This document shows positions 8,806 to 18,201 of a DNA stretch of 64,000 nucleotides, one piece after another; the stretch's first letter is position 1; every line of letters begins with the position of its first letter. Position numbers and translations under genes: made by a program. The DNA lies in NCBI RefSeq assembly GCF_900110925.1, contig NZ_FOFP01000011.1:62001-126000 (forward strand). Reading direction: 5' to 3'. The DNA comes from Pseudomonas cuatrocienegasensis (GTDB lineage: Bacteria > Pseudomonadota > Gammaproteobacteria > Pseudomonadales > Pseudomonadaceae). The notes under the pieces were generated by a model, which was not told the DNA's origin, did not search any database, and saw nothing but the letters and a program-made list of their open reading frames with translations.

Positions 8806-9690
8806 TCAGCTCAAAGCAGCGCGTAACCACTCAGCCAGTTGCTCGGCGCGCTTATCCTGGCGCCGCGCGGGCACCAGCAGCACCAGGCGCGCCGGGGTTT
8901 CGACAAAGCCCCAGGGCGCGACCAGGCGCCCGCCGGCCAGGTCATCGGCCACCAGTTGCTGCGGTGCGATGGCCACGCCCAGGCCGGCGGCGGCCGCTTC
9001 CAGCAAGTAATAGAGATGCTCGAAACCCTGACCCAACTGCACATCCCGGGCGCTCAGCCCCTGGGCGACGGCCCAGCTTGGCCAGGCTTGGGGGCGCGAT
9101 ACGGTGTGCAGCAGCGGCTCGCCACACAACATGCGCGGTGACGCATCACGTAACCGCTCGAAGCCGGCATAGCGTGGGCTGAGCACCGGGCCGATGCATT
9201 CGGTAGCCAGCTCGAACACCTGCATGTCCGCCGGCCAGGGCGGCTCGGCGAATAGCAGGGTGGCATCCAGCCCTGGCCGACGCGGGTCCAGTTCACCTTC
9301 GCTGGCCGACAGCTGCAGGCGCAGCTCAGGCAGGGCCTGGTTGAGCCGGTCCAGCCGCGGAATAAACCAGCGCGCCAGCAAGCTGCCGGGGCAACCGAGC
9401 ACGAACGGGCGGTCCTCGACCTGGCGCTTGAGGTCTACACAGACGCCACGCAGGCGGGCAAAGGCCTCGGCGGCGGCATCACGCAGGCGCAGACCGGCAT
9501 CTGTGAGTTTAAGGCCGCGACCCTCGCGGGCGAACAGGGCAACCCCCAGGTGCTCCTCCAGCCCGCGAATCTGCCGGCTGACAGCGCCATGGGTCACGTG
9601 CAGTTCATCTGCCGCCAGGCTGACGCTGCCCAGGCGAGCGGCGACTTCAAAGGCGCGCAGGGCGTTAAGTGGCGGAAGGTCTTGGCTCAT
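8806..9690 (-). CDS. trpI: LysR-type activator of tryptophan synthase genes
   Basis: A 294-residue LysR regulator with an N-terminal helix-turn-helix (about residues 20-60: [19 protein letters not shown]) and a periplasmic-binding-like effector domain. It is divergent from trpB with 127 bases between, exactly the trpI-trpBA arrangement known in fluorescent pseudomonads, where TrpI with indoleglycerol phosphate activates trpBA. The assignment rests on sequence class and on this context together. Confidence 0.92.
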   Translation of the reverse strand: MSQDLPPLNALRAFEVAARLGSVSLAADELHVTHGAVSRQIRGLEEHLGVALFAREGRGLKLTDAGLRLRDAAAEAFARLRGVCVDLKRQVEDRPFVLGCPGSLLARWFIPRLDRLNQALPELRLQLSASEGELDPRRPGLDATLLFAEPPWPADMQVFELATECIGPVLSPRYAGFERLRDASPRMLCGEPLLHTVSRPQAWPSWAVAQGLSARDVQLGQGFEHLYYLLEAAAAGLGVAIAPQQLVADDLAGGRLVAPWGFVETPARLVLLVPARRQDKRAEQLAEWLRAALS

Positions 9691-9691
9691 C

Positions 9692-9708
9692 TGTGAGTTT
9701 TCCTGACA
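9692..9708. promoter_or_regulatory. Candidate TrpI operator in the trpI-trpB intergenic region
   Basis: An imperfect dyad TGTGAG-N5-CTGACA lies one base upstream of the trpI start codon and inside the divergent promoter region. I recall TrpI sites described as TGTGAG-N5-CTCACA, so one half is perfect. A site here would let TrpI repress itself while acting on trpBA. This is a sequence match only. Confidence 0.5.
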
Positions 9709-9817
9709 GGTCGTGGCGATCTTATCGCTTTTGTCTGGCGCGCGGCAGCCTTATCCTGTGGGCATGGCTGGAGTACGGCTCATCCGCTCCAGCACCCTGT
9801 CCTCAAAGGAGAACGCC

Positions 9818-11029
9818 ATGACTTCCTTCCGCGCTGGTCCTGATGCCAACGGCCTGTTCGGCTCGTTCGGCGGCCAATACGTCGCTGAAACCCTGATGCC
9901 GCTGATCCACGACCTGGCCGCCGAATACGAGAAGGCCAAGCTCGACCCTGAGTTCGAGAAGGAGCTGGCGTACTTCCAGCGTGATTTCGTCGGCCGTCCG
10001 AGCCCGCTGTACTTCGCCGAGCGCCTGACCGAGATGTGTGGCGGCGCGAAGATCTACTTCAAGCGCGAAGAGCTCAATCACACCGGCGCGCACAAGATCA
10101 ACAACTGCATCGGCCAGGTCTTGCTGGCCAAGCGCATGGGTAAAAAACGTATCATCGCCGAGACCGGCGCCGGCATGCACGGCGTGGCCACCGCCACCGT
10201 CGCGGCGCGTTTCGGCATGGAGTGCGTAATCTTCATGGGCAGCACCGATATTCATCGGCAGAACGCCAACGTACTGCGCATGAAGCTGATGGGCGCCACC
10301 GTGATCCCTGTGGTCGCCGGCACCGGCACGCTGAAAGACGCAATGAACGAGGCCCTGCGCGACTGGGTGACCAACGTCGACACCACCTTTTACATGATCG
10401 GCACCGTGGCCGGCCCGCACCCGTATCCGGCGATGGTCCGCGACTTCCAGGCGGTGATCGGCAAGGAAACCCGCGACCAGATGCTCGCCCAGGAAGGCCG
10501 CCTGCCGGATAGCCTGATCGCCTGCATCGGCGGCGGCTCGAATGCCATCGGCCTGTTCCACCCCTTCCTCGATGACAAGGACGTGAAGATCATCGGCGTG
10601 GAAGCGGCCGGCCATGGCATCGAAACCGGCAAGCACGCCGCCAGCCTGAACGGCGGCGTACCGGGCGTGCTGCACGGCAACCGTACCTTCCTGCTGCAGA
10701 GCGACGATGGCCAGATCATCGACGCCCACTCGATTTCCGCTGGTCTGGACTACCCCGGCATCGGCCCGGAACACGCCTGGTTGCATGAAGTGGGCCGCGT
10801 TGAGTACACCTCGGTGACCGACACCGAAGCCCTCGAAGCCTTCCACATCTGCTGCCGCCAGGAGGGCATCATCCCGGCCCTGGAAACCGCTCACGCCCTG
10901 GCTGAAGTGTTCAAGCGTGCGCCGAACCTGCCCAAGGATCACCTGATGGTGATCAACCTCTCCGGGCGCGGCGACAAGGACATGCAAACCATCGTGCACC
11001 ACATGGAACAACAGGAGAAGCACGCATGA
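9818..11029 (+). CDS. trpB: Tryptophan synthase beta subunit
   Basis: A 403-residue PLP enzyme that joins indole and serine to make tryptophan. The PLP lysine is K93 in [13 protein letters not shown], and the phosphate-binding loop [10 protein letters not shown] is present. The frame is open to 9713, but the ATG at 9818 follows AAAGGAGAACGCC and gives the usual start. It overlaps trpA by four bases, matching the obligate alpha2-beta2 complex. It is controlled by the divergent trpI product. Confidence 0.97.
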   Translation: MTSFRAGPDANGLFGSFGGQYVAETLMPLIHDLAAEYEKAKLDPEFEKELAYFQRDFVGRPSPLYFAERLTEMCGGAKIYFKREELNHTGAHKINNCIGQVLLAKRMGKKRIIAETGAGMHGVATATVAARFGMECVIFMGSTDIHRQNANVLRMKLMGATVIPVVAGTGTLKDAMNEALRDWVTNVDTTFYMIGTVAGPHPYPAMVRDFQAVIGKETRDQMLAQEGRLPDSLIACIGGGSNAIGLFHPFLDDKDVKIIGVEAAGHGIETGKHAASLNGGVPGVLHGNRTFLLQSDDGQIIDAHSISAGLDYPGIGPEHAWLHEVGRVEYTSVTDTEALEAFHICCRQEGIIPALETAHALAEVFKRAPNLPKDHLMVINLSGRGDKDMQTIVHHMEQQEKHA

Positions 11030-11835
11030 GCCGCCTGCAGAGCCGCTTTGCCGAGCTGAAAGAACAGAACCGCGCCGCCCTGGTGACCTTCGTCACCGGC
11101 GGTGACCCGAACTACGACGCCTCCCTGGCGATCCTCAAGGGTCTGCCGGCGGCCGGTGCCGACGTGATCGAGCTGGGCATGCCGTTTACCGACCCGATGG
11201 CCGATGGCCCGGCGATCCAGCTGGCCAACATCCGCGCCCTGGACAACGGCCAGGACCTGGAGAAAACCCTGCAAATGGTCCGCGAGTTCCGCGAAGGCGA
11301 GCAGGTCACTCCGCTGGTGCTGATGGGCTACTTCAACCCCATCCACAAGTACGGCGTCGAGCGCTTTATCGCCGAAGCCGTGGCCTCGGGCGTTGATGGC
11401 CTGATCATCGTCGACCTGCCGCCGGAGCATAACGCCGACCTCTGCGACCCCGCCCAGGTCGCGGGCCTGGACTTTATTCGTCTGACCACTCCGACCACCG
11501 ATGACAAGCGCCTGCCCAAGGTGCTCAACGGCAGCTCGGGCTTCGTCTACTACGTCTCGGTGGCCGGCGTAACCGGTGCCGGCTCGGCGACCCTGGAGCA
11601 TGTCGAACAGGCCGTGACCCGCCTGCGCCGCCACACCGACCTGCCGCTGTGCATCGGCTTCGGCATCCGCACCCCGGAGCATGCGGCAACCATCGCCCGC
11701 CTGGCCGATGGTGTGGTGGTCGGCTCGGCGCTTATCGACCAGATCGCCAGTGCCGAGAACGACGAGGCCGCCGTCGACGGCGTGCTGACCCTGGTCGCGG
11801 CGTTGGCTGAAGGTGTGCGTAACGCCCGCGCCTGA
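11026..11835 (+). CDS. trpA: Tryptophan synthase alpha subunit
   Basis: A 269-residue TIM barrel that releases indole from indole-3-glycerol phosphate and channels it to TrpB. The catalytic glutamate is in [17 protein letters not shown], the catalytic aspartate lies a few residues later in the same stretch, and the phosphate site is [10 protein letters not shown]. Its ATG overlaps the trpB TGA (ATGA). A strong hairpin terminator follows 17 bases after the stop. Confidence 0.97.
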   Translation: MSRLQSRFAELKEQNRAALVTFVTGGDPNYDASLAILKGLPAAGADVIELGMPFTDPMADGPAIQLANIRALDNGQDLEKTLQMVREFREGEQVTPLVLMGYFNPIHKYGVERFIAEAVASGVDGLIIVDLPPEHNADLCDPAQVAGLDFIRLTTPTTDDKRLPKVLNGSSGFVYYVSVAGVTGAGSATLEHVEQAVTRLRRHTDLPLCIGFGIRTPEHAATIARLADGVVVGSALIDQIASAENDEAAVDGVLTLVAALAEGVRNARA

Positions 11836-11852
11836 TAGCACCTGCCCGTAAC

Positions 11853-11890
11853 CAAAACGCCCCGACCGGCTAGCCGATCGGGGCGTTTTG
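11853..11890 (+). terminator. Intrinsic terminator after trpBA
   Basis: A perfect 13-bp stem CAAAACGCCCCGA / TCGGGGCGTTTTG with a 12-base loop follows the trpA stop. The CAAAA/TTTTG ends give a U-rich 3' side, so it could act in both directions. Confidence 0.88.
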
Positions 11891-11900
11891 CATACGGCAC

Positions 11901-11970
11901 GTAGCCTGGGGCGAGCGAAGCGACACCCGGGACACTCTTCCCGGGTATCGCGGTGCTCAACCCAGGCTAC
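11901..11970. repeat. Palindromic interspersed repeat with GTAGCCTGGG ends
   Basis: A 70-base imperfect palindrome bounded by GTAGCCTGGG and CCCAGGCTAC with an inner ACCCGGGA/TTCCCGGGT pair. It lies between the trpBA terminator and the pbpG stop codon. The outer GTAGCCTGG motif resembles the outer ends of the repeat at 27899-28056. Confidence 0.7.
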
Positions 11971-11973
11971 CCA

Positions 11974-12885
11974 CTACTGCGCGGCTTGCAAGCGGCGCTC
12001 TGCCTGTTTCTGCTGGCGGTAGCTGATGGCGGCTGCCGGCACCGGGGTGATGGCGCCGGTTTCCAGCCAGCGCTTGAGGCGGTTGGCGTCGGCCATGTGG
12101 GTGTACTTGCCAAACGCATCGAGCACCACAAAGGCCACCGGGCGATTATCCATCACGGTGCGCATCACCAGGCAGTGCCCAGCGGCGTTGGTGAAGCCGG
12201 TCTTGGTCGCCTGCACCGACCAGTTCGGCTTGCGTACCAGCGCGTTGGTGTTGCGAAAACCCAGGGTGTAATTGGGCTTGCGAAAAGCCACGGTCTTTTC
12301 CGGGGTCGCACTCATCTGGCTGAGCAGCGGGTATTGCTGGGTGGCGCGCACCAGGCGTACCAGGTCGTTGGCGGTGGACACGTTGCGCTCCGACAGCCCG
12401 GTGGGCTCGACAAAGTGCGAACGCGTCATGCCGAGGGCCTTGGCCTTGGCATTCATCGCTGCAATAAACGCCTTGTGCCCGCCGGGGTAGTGATGCGCCA
12501 AACTCGCCGCCGCACGGTTTTCCGAGGACATCAGCGCCAGCAACAGCATGTCGCGACGGCTGACCTCGCTGCCCACCCGCACGCGGGAGAACACGCCCTG
12601 CATCTCGTGGGTGTCACGGATCACGATTGGCAATTGATCATCGAGCGGCAGCTTGGCGTCCAGGGCGACCATCGCGGTCATCAGCTTGGTCACCGAGGCA
12701 ATCGGCACCTGCACATCGGGGTTGCTGGAATACAGCACGTCCCCGCTTTTCAGATCGACCAGCAGGGCGCTGCCAGCAGCCAACTCCTGATGGGCTGGTG
12801 CCTTGTTCGCGGCCAAGGCGAGCGGGACGATAAGTGCGCTGCTGCAGGCCAGCACGAAACAGGCGAGGGAATGGCGAATATTCAC
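11974..12885 (-). CDS. pbpG: D-alanyl-D-alanine endopeptidase (PBP7 type)
   Basis: A 303-residue periplasmic penicillin-binding peptidase that cuts D-Ala-meso-DAP cross-links in peptidoglycan. The signal peptide is [19 protein letters not shown] and onwards. Catalytic motifs are S-V-T-K (IASVTKLM), S-S-E-N and K-T-G ([12 protein letters not shown]). The start is uncertain: a GTG at 12885 gives the usual short signal peptide, while a GTG at 12897 and a TTG at 12903 add four or six residues; none has a clear ribosome site. Confidence 0.9.
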   Translation of the reverse strand: MNIRHSLACFVLACSSALIVPLALAANKAPAHQELAAGSALLVDLKSGDVLYSSNPDVQVPIASVTKLMTAMVALDAKLPLDDQLPIVIRDTHEMQGVFSRVRVGSEVSRRDMLLLALMSSENRAAASLAHHYPGGHKAFIAAMNAKAKALGMTRSHFVEPTGLSERNVSTANDLVRLVRATQQYPLLSQMSATPEKTVAFRKPNYTLGFRNTNALVRKPNWSVQATKTGFTNAAGHCLVMRTVMDNRPVAFVVLDAFGKYTHMADANRLKRWLETGAITPVPAAAISYRQQKQAERRLQAAQ

Positions 12886-13032
12886 AGGGCGATTCACTGA
12901 CAAAATGGAAAGGAACGAGGCGGGCCTCGGTGCGCGCAGTATACGGAATTGCGCGGCCGAACCTGCAGAGCCAATGCAGGTCCACCCATCGGTAATTGCG
13001 CAGCTCGCGTACCCTAATACCCAGGAGCATCA

Positions 13033-13419
13033 ATGCCCTTCGACCACCTGCACCACGTCGCCATCATCTGCTCGGACTACCCGCGTGCTCGGCACTTTTA
13101 CACCCAGGTGCTCGGCCTGCCGATCATTACCGAGACCTACCGCGCCGAGCGCGACTCCTGGAAGCTCGACCTGCGCCTGGGCAATGGCCAATTGGAGCTG
13201 TTCAGCTTCCCCGAGGCGCCGCCACGGCCTTCCTACCCGGAGGCCTGCGGTCTTCGCCACCTGGCATTTGCCGTCGCGGATCTGGAGTCAGGTATCGCGG
13301 AACTGGTCGCGCACGGCGTGCCCTGCGAGGCGGTCCGGGTCGACGCACTGACCGGCAAGCGTTTCACCTTCTTCAGCGACCCCGATGGCCTGCCGCTGGA
13401 GCTGTACGAGCGCACGTAG
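13033..13419 (+). CDS. VOC family protein (glyoxalase/bleomycin-resistance fold)
   Basis: A 128-residue protein with paired beta-alpha-beta-beta-beta units. Metal-ligand positions are conserved: HHVAIIC near residue 8, Glu in QLELFSF, His in LRHLAFAV and Glu in PLELYER. It resembles the E. coli YaeR/GloA2 group; the substrate is unknown. The ATG follows a CAGGAG site. It is divergent from pbpG. Confidence 0.85.
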   Translation: MPFDHLHHVAIICSDYPRARHFYTQVLGLPIITETYRAERDSWKLDLRLGNGQLELFSFPEAPPRPSYPEACGLRHLAFAVADLESGIAELVAHGVPCEAVRVDALTGKRFTFFSDPDGLPLELYERT

Positions 13420-13501
13420 CCGAGTCGCTGCAAATCAGTTCGCACCTCTGCGCCAGGGCAGGGTCTACGCTTGTACATCCCATCAACCTGGAGCGACTTC
13501 C

Positions 13502-13822
13502 ATGCGCAAATTATCCGACCTCGCCGCCACCTCGCGCGCCGATATTGAACAGGAAATCGACACCCTGACCCGTGCCCTGGAGCAGCTGCGCAAACGCGCC
13601 GGGCATGACTCGCACGAAGGCTTCAGCCGCTTGCGTGACCGCGCTGGCCGCCTGCTGCATGACTCCCTGGACGGCTGGGAAGATACCTATGGCGAGCTTT
13701 CGCGCACCTCCCGCGAACTCAGCCGTGCCGCCAGCGAACGCGTACGCGAGCGCCCGGTGACCAGCGTGGCCATCGGCCTCGGTGTGGTCGCACTGATTGG
13801 CTGGCTGGTCAGCCGCCGCTGA
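13502..13822 (+). CDS. DUF883 (ElaB/YqjD-type) membrane-anchored protein
   Basis: A 106-residue protein with a long charged helical region (residues 1-80) and one C-terminal membrane segment (TSVAIGLGVVALIGWLV) followed by SRR. E. coli relatives ElaB, YqjD and YgaM bind ribosomes and anchor them to the inner membrane in stationary phase; that role is only inferred here. The TGA overlaps the ATG of the lactonase gene by one base, placing it at the head of a three-gene overlapping cluster. Confidence 0.8.
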   Translation: MRKLSDLAATSRADIEQEIDTLTRALEQLRKRAGHDSHEGFSRLRDRAGRLLHDSLDGWEDTYGELSRTSRELSRAASERVRERPVTSVAIGLGVVALIGWLVSRR

Positions 13823-14991
13823 TGCTCGGCGCCTCGCGCCACCTGCTCGGGGCGCTGCTGCTGGCGCCGCTGGGTGTAGCTCAGGCGGAAGGCCCGACAG
13901 CGGCCGGCCTTGATCTGCTGGTCGGCAGCTACGGCGCCGGCATTCATCACCTGCGCTTCGCCACCGATAGCGGCCAGCTAAGTGCGCCGCGCCTCCTGGC
14001 CGCGGCGCCCAATCCGTCCTGGCTGGTGCTCGCTGCCGACAGTCGGCACCTGTATGCAGTCAATGAGAATGGTGCCGGCGACCAGCAGCCGCTGGGCCAG
14101 GTCAGCGCCTATCGCCTGAGTGACAAGGGTGTGGAGCTGCAGCTGCTTAGCCGCGTTGCCAGTCGGGGCGACCACCCGACCCATGCGCGCCTCAGCGCCG
14201 ATGGCGATTTTTTGTTCGTCGCCAACTATGCCGTGACACCCCAGGGGTCTCTGGCAGTGCTGCCAGTGTTGCAGGATGGCGCGCTCGGCCCACCCAGGCA
14301 GGTGCTCGCCAGTGCACATACGCTGGGGCCTGGGCAAGACCCGCAACGCCAGACCTCCAGCCATGTGCATGCTGCCGTGCCGAGCCCTGACGGCGAGTTC
14401 GTGTTTGCCGCCGACCTGGGCCAGGATCGCCTGTACCGCTACCGCTATGACCCCACGCAAGCACAGCAGCCACTGCAACCCGCAGACCCGGCCTGGCTGG
14501 CGCTGCCGGCCGGCAGCGGGCCACGCCACCTGGTATTCAGCCAAGATGCGCGTTTTGCCTACCTGACCCTGGAGCTCAGCGGCCAGGTCATGCAGCTCGC
14601 CTATGAACAGGGCCACTTGCGCCCGCTGCAAACCCTGGATCTGGCCCCGGCCGACTTTCACGGTGAACAGGGCGCCGGGGCGTTGCACCTGTCTGCCGAC
14701 GGGCGCTTCTTGCAGGTGATCAACCGTGGCGATGACAACCACCTGAGCGTGTTCGCCGTCGATCCCGCCACCGGCAGTCTCAACCTGCAACAACGGGTCG
14801 CCACCGGCAGCCGGCAGACCCGCGAGTTCGCTCTGAGCCCCGATGGGCGCTTCTTGCTGCTGGCCAACCAGGCGGCCAACGAGCTGCGCGTCCTGCCCCG
14901 CAACCCGCAGAGCGGGCAACTCGGCGCGGCCATTCAGCGTGTCGCGCTGGAAGCACCGTCAGCGCTGCTGTTTCTTCCGGAGCAGCGATGA
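13822..14991 (+). CDS. Exported lactonase family protein (7-bladed beta-propeller)
   Basis: A 389-residue protein with a short signal peptide (about residues 1-22) and repeated beta-propeller strands such as LSADGDFLFVANY, PSPDGEFVFAADLG, FSQDARFAYLTLE and LSPDGRFLLLANQ. This matches the Pgl-type 6-phosphogluconolactonase/3-carboxymuconate cyclase fold. An exported form would act on a periplasmic lactone or sugar derivative, not the cytoplasmic pentose phosphate pathway. It is coupled by overlaps to the genes on both sides (1 base and 4 bases). Confidence 0.82.
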   Translation: MLGASRHLLGALLLAPLGVAQAEGPTAAGLDLLVGSYGAGIHHLRFATDSGQLSAPRLLAAAPNPSWLVLAADSRHLYAVNENGAGDQQPLGQVSAYRLSDKGVELQLLSRVASRGDHPTHARLSADGDFLFVANYAVTPQGSLAVLPVLQDGALGPPRQVLASAHTLGPGQDPQRQTSSHVHAAVPSPDGEFVFAADLGQDRLYRYRYDPTQAQQPLQPADPAWLALPAGSGPRHLVFSQDARFAYLTLELSGQVMQLAYEQGHLRPLQTLDLAPADFHGEQGAGALHLSADGRFLQVINRGDDNHLSVFAVDPATGSLNLQQRVATGSRQTREFALSPDGRFLLLANQAANELRVLPRNPQSGQLGAAIQRVALEAPSALLFLPEQR

Positions 14992-15563
14992 AAAACGCAG
15001 AAACGCCGGTCTTCAAAGTCGGCCTGATCGGTGCACTCAGTAACCTCGGCGCCGCCCTGCGGCATGAGCTGCTCAGCCGCCAGCATGAGGTGGTCGCCCT
15101 GGTCGGCGACCTCAACGCCCTGCAGGCGCGCCCCGGCCAACACTGCAAGTTGTGCGACCCCTTCGATGCCCTGAGTATCAGCGAAGCGGCCGCCGGTCTG
15201 GATGTGTTGATCTGTGTTTATCCAGGCGACGTATCCGAGCGCATCGACGTCAGCCTGAGTGACGCAATTGTCGCCTTGTCGCTTGGCCTGCCGCGAGCAA
15301 GCGTGAGGCGTCTGCTGTTGGTCGCCGATTTCGATCGCGACGACCCCGACGAGCAGGCGCGTAACCAGCTGCTGGCCTGTACAGATGTGGTCTGGACCCT
15401 GGTGCAAGCACCGACCGGTGCCGATACGCCAGGGCGTCTGGAGGATTTCATCAACCAGCCGCTGAGCGATCACCACCAGCGTCTGCTAGGTGTGGCCGGC
15501 GGCATCCTCGACGAAGCGCGGCTGGATAACCATGTGCGCGAACTTATCCGTTTTCGTGGCTGA
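14988..15563 (+). CDS. NAD(P)-binding Rossmann-like protein (NmrA-type)
   Basis: A 191-residue protein with an N-terminal beta-alpha-beta nucleotide fold (VGLIGALSNLGAALRHELL, a G-x-x-x-x-x-G-x-x-x variant lacking the classical GxxGxxG spacing) and RRLLLVADF in the second half. It resembles short NAD(P)H-binding proteins of the NmrA/SDR class, but no catalytic Tyr-x-x-x-Lys was found, so a sensor role is possible. It overlaps the lactonase gene by ATGA and its 3' end overlaps the convergent LysR gene by 20 bases. Confidence 0.65.
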   Translation: MKNAETPVFKVGLIGALSNLGAALRHELLSRQHEVVALVGDLNALQARPGQHCKLCDPFDALSISEAAAGLDVLICVYPGDVSERIDVSLSDAIVALSLGLPRASVRRLLLVADFDRDDPDEQARNQLLACTDVVWTLVQAPTGADTPGRLEDFINQPLSDHHQRLLGVAGGILDEARLDNHVRELIRFRG

Positions 15564-16479
15564 GCAGCGGCGCCTCGCGGTGCAACTCTTCCTGCAACCA
15601 AGTCACAAATAGCTGAGTCAGCCGCTGTCGCCGTTTGCGCTCGGGCAGCACCACGTAATAGCCAAACGGCGAATGCACGCTGCCTGCGCACACCGGCACC
15701 AGCAGGCGCTGCGCCAGCAGGTCGTCGACCAGATGCCGCCAGCCGATGGCCACGCCCTGGCCGGCAATCGCCGCCTGAATCAGCAGGGTGTAGTTGTCGA
15801 AACGCAAGGTGCCAGCCGGCGGCGTCTCGCTCAGGCCCAGCTCGCTGAACAGCCCAGCCCAGTCGAACCAGCGCGAGCGACTCTCCGGGCGCAGGTGCAA
15901 CAACGGCAGGCTGCTCAGCAGGCTGGCCGGCGCGGGCAGGGCGTAGCCCGCCATCAGGTGGGGGCTGGCCACGGCGAAGACTTCTTCATGGAACAGCAGG
16001 TGCGCCTGGCCGTGCTTGAAGCGGCCATCGCCAAAGCCAATGGCCACATCGATCTCGGCGGCGAGCACACCCAGGGCGCGCTCGCTGGTCACCAGGCTGA
16101 CATCGATCTCCGGGTGGCGCTGGTGAAAACGCTGCAGCCGCGGCATCAGCCAATAGGCGGCAAAGGCGAAGTCGGTCGCCACCTGCAGCACCTCATGCTG
16201 CTGCGTGGCCTGCACCGCGGCCAGGCCGGCATCCAGGGTTTCCAGACCATCCTGCACGTAGCGCAGCAGCAGTTCGCCGGCCTCGGTCAAGGCAATGCCC
16301 CGGTGCACGCGGTCGAACAGCCGCGTGCTCAGTTGCTGCTCGAGGCGCTTGATCTGCTGGCTGATTGCCGGCTGGGTGCTGCCGTGCTCCAGGGCGGCGG
16401 CAGTAAAGCTCAGCTGCCGCGCGGCCGATTCAAAAATCCGCAAGGCATCCAGGGACAGGCTACCGAGGCGTTTAATCAT
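15544..16479 (-). CDS. LysR family regulator of choline-sulfate utilisation
   Basis: A 311-residue LysR protein: helix-turn-helix around residues 22-50 (LSFTAAALEHGSTQPAISQQI), then an effector domain. It is divergent from betC, and LysR proteins at this position are annotated as choline-sulfate utilisation regulators in Pseudomonas. A perfect palindrome overlaps its start codon, suggesting autoregulation. The effector is presumably choline-O-sulfate, by inference. Confidence 0.87.
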   Translation of the reverse strand: MIKRLGSLSLDALRIFESAARQLSFTAAALEHGSTQPAISQQIKRLEQQLSTRLFDRVHRGIALTEAGELLLRYVQDGLETLDAGLAAVQATQQHEVLQVATDFAFAAYWLMPRLQRFHQRHPEIDVSLVTSERALGVLAAEIDVAIGFGDGRFKHGQAHLLFHEEVFAVASPHLMAGYALPAPASLLSSLPLLHLRPESRSRWFDWAGLFSELGLSETPPAGTLRFDNYTLLIQAAIAGQGVAIGWRHLVDDLLAQRLLVPVCAGSVHSPFGYYVVLPERKRRQRLTQLFVTWLQEELHREAPLLSHENG

Positions 16480-16492
16480 AAGTTCTACTTAT
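16478..16492. promoter_or_regulatory. Candidate LysR operator 1 (ATAAGT-N3-ACTTAT)
   Basis: A perfect 15-base palindrome ATAAGTTCTACTTAT overlaps the start codon of the LysR gene. It fits the T-N11-A LysR pattern and has a related copy next to betC. Confidence 0.5.
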
Positions 16493-16561
16493 CCAAGGCA
16501 TGTCGCGCACCGGGGTTTACCACACCCAGCATGCACAGGATGATCGAGGCAGCACTGTCGC

Positions 16562-16576
16562 ATAACTATTAAGTAT
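16562..16576. promoter_or_regulatory. Candidate LysR operator 2 (ATAACT-N3-AAGTAT)
   Basis: ATAACTATTAAGTAT is a near copy of the palindrome at 16478 and lies 17 bases before the chosen betC start codon. The pair brackets the divergent promoter region. Confidence 0.4.
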
Positions 16577-16592
16577 GGAAAACAGGCGACCC

Positions 16593-18101
16593 ATGAAGCG
16601 TCCGAACATTCTTTTTATCATGGCCGACCAGATGGCCGCGCCGCTCCTGCCCCTGCATGACCCGGCCTCGCCGATCAAGATGCCCAACCTGATGGGCCTG
16701 GCAAAAGACGCCGTGGTATTCGACGCCGCCTACTGCAACAGCCCGCTGTGTGCGCCCTCGCGGTTCAGCCTGGTCAGCGGCCAGCTGCCGAGCCAGATCG
16801 GCGCCTATGACAACGCCGCCGACTTCCCCGCCGATGTACCGACCTACGCCCATTACCTGCGCCGCCTCGGCTACCGCACCGCGCTGTCGGGCAAGATGCA
16901 CTTCTGCGGCCCGGACCAGTTGCATGGCTACGAAGAGCGCCTGACCAGCGACATCTACCCGGCCGACTACGGCTGGGCGGTGAACTGGGACGAACCGGAC
17001 GTGCGCGCCAGCTGGTACCACAACATGTCCTCGGTGCTGCAGGCCGGCCCCTGCGTGCGCACCAACCAGCTCGACTTTGACGAAGAGGTGGTGTTCAAGG
17101 CCCAGCAGTACCTCTACGACCATGTGCGCGTGACGCCGGATCAGCCGTTCTGCCTGACCGTGTCGATGACCCACCCGCATGACCCCTACACCATCCCCGA
17201 GGAATACTGGAATCGCTACCGCGATGAGGATATTCCGCTGCCGCGCCAGCTGATCGACCAGGCCGCGCAGGACCCCCACTCTCAGCGCCTGCTCAAGGTC
17301 ATCGACCTGTGGGACAAGCCGCTGCCCGAGCAGAAGATCCGCGATGCGCGCCGCGCCTACTTCGGCGCCTGTAGCTATATCGACGACAACATCGGCAAAC
17401 TGCTGAAGACCCTCAAGGACTGCAAGCTGGCCGACGACACCCTTATCGTGTTTTCCGGCGACCACGGCGACATGCTGGGCGAGCGTGGCCTCTGGTACAA
17501 AATGCACTGGTTCGAGATGGCCGCCCGCGTGCCATTGCTGGTGCATGCGCCCAAGCAATTCGCCGCGCAGCGGGTCAGCCAATCGGTGTCTACCATCGAC
17601 CTGCTGCCGACCCTGGTGGAGCTGGCCGGCGGTCAGGTCGAGCCGGGCCTGGCGCTGGATGGCCGCTCGCTACTGGCGCACCTGCAAGGCCGCGATGGGC
17701 ATGACGAAGTGCTCGGCGAATACATGGCCGAAGGCACCACCAGTCCGCTGATGATGATTCGCCGTGGCGAATGGAAATTTATCTACAGCGAAGAAGACCC
17801 GCTGCTGCTGTTCAACGTCGCCAATGATCCGCAGGAGCGCGAGAACCTGGCGCTGTCGCCGGATCATCGCGAGCAGCTCGCCGCCTTCCTTACGGAGGCC
17901 CGCAGCCGCTGGGACATGCCGGCGATCCACCGCGCCACCCTGGCCAGCCAGCGTCGCCGCCGGCTGGTTGATGAGGCGTTGACCCAAGGCACCCGCAAGA
18001 GCTGGGATCACCAGCCGATGGTCGATGCCAGCGAGCAGTACATGCGCAACCACATCGACCTTGATGACCTGGAGCGCCGCGCCCGTTTTCCCCAACCGTG
18101 A
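16593..18101 (+). CDS. betC: Choline-sulfatase
   Basis: A 502-residue type I sulfatase that hydrolyses choline-O-sulfate to choline and sulfate. The formylglycine site is C53-A-P-S-R57 in CNSPLCAPSRFSLVSG, metal ligands are in ILFIMADQM and FSGDHGDMLGE, and HPHDPYTIP matches choline sulfatases. The C-terminal region (MVDASEQYMRNHIDLDDLE) is typical of BetC. The frame begins at 16575, but MKRPNILFIMADQ is the usual start. It heads a module with choX and a SulP transporter. Confidence 0.94.
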   Translation: MKRPNILFIMADQMAAPLLPLHDPASPIKMPNLMGLAKDAVVFDAAYCNSPLCAPSRFSLVSGQLPSQIGAYDNAADFPADVPTYAHYLRRLGYRTALSGKMHFCGPDQLHGYEERLTSDIYPADYGWAVNWDEPDVRASWYHNMSSVLQAGPCVRTNQLDFDEEVVFKAQQYLYDHVRVTPDQPFCLTVSMTHPHDPYTIPEEYWNRYRDEDIPLPRQLIDQAAQDPHSQRLLKVIDLWDKPLPEQKIRDARRAYFGACSYIDDNIGKLLKTLKDCKLADDTLIVFSGDHGDMLGERGLWYKMHWFEMAARVPLLVHAPKQFAAQRVSQSVSTIDLLPTLVELAGGQVEPGLALDGRSLLAHLQGRDGHDEVLGEYMAEGTTSPLMMIRRGEWKFIYSEEDPLLLFNVANDPQERENLALSPDHREQLAAFLTEARSRWDMPAIHRATLASQRRRRLVDEALTQGTRKSWDHQPMVDASEQYMRNHIDLDDLERRARFPQP

Positions 18102-18201
18102 CGTCGCGCGCCCGGTGACCCGGCGGCAAACCGCGGGAACCTGGCGCGCTCACCTGCGTCGCATAGCCTGCCAGACCAATAAACTCTAAAAGGAACTAGG
18201 C

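Noticed and set aside
9803..11023. A 406-codon open frame antisense to trpB
   Set aside because: Same GC-bias artefact; the translation is His/Gly/Val-rich with no recognisable domain.
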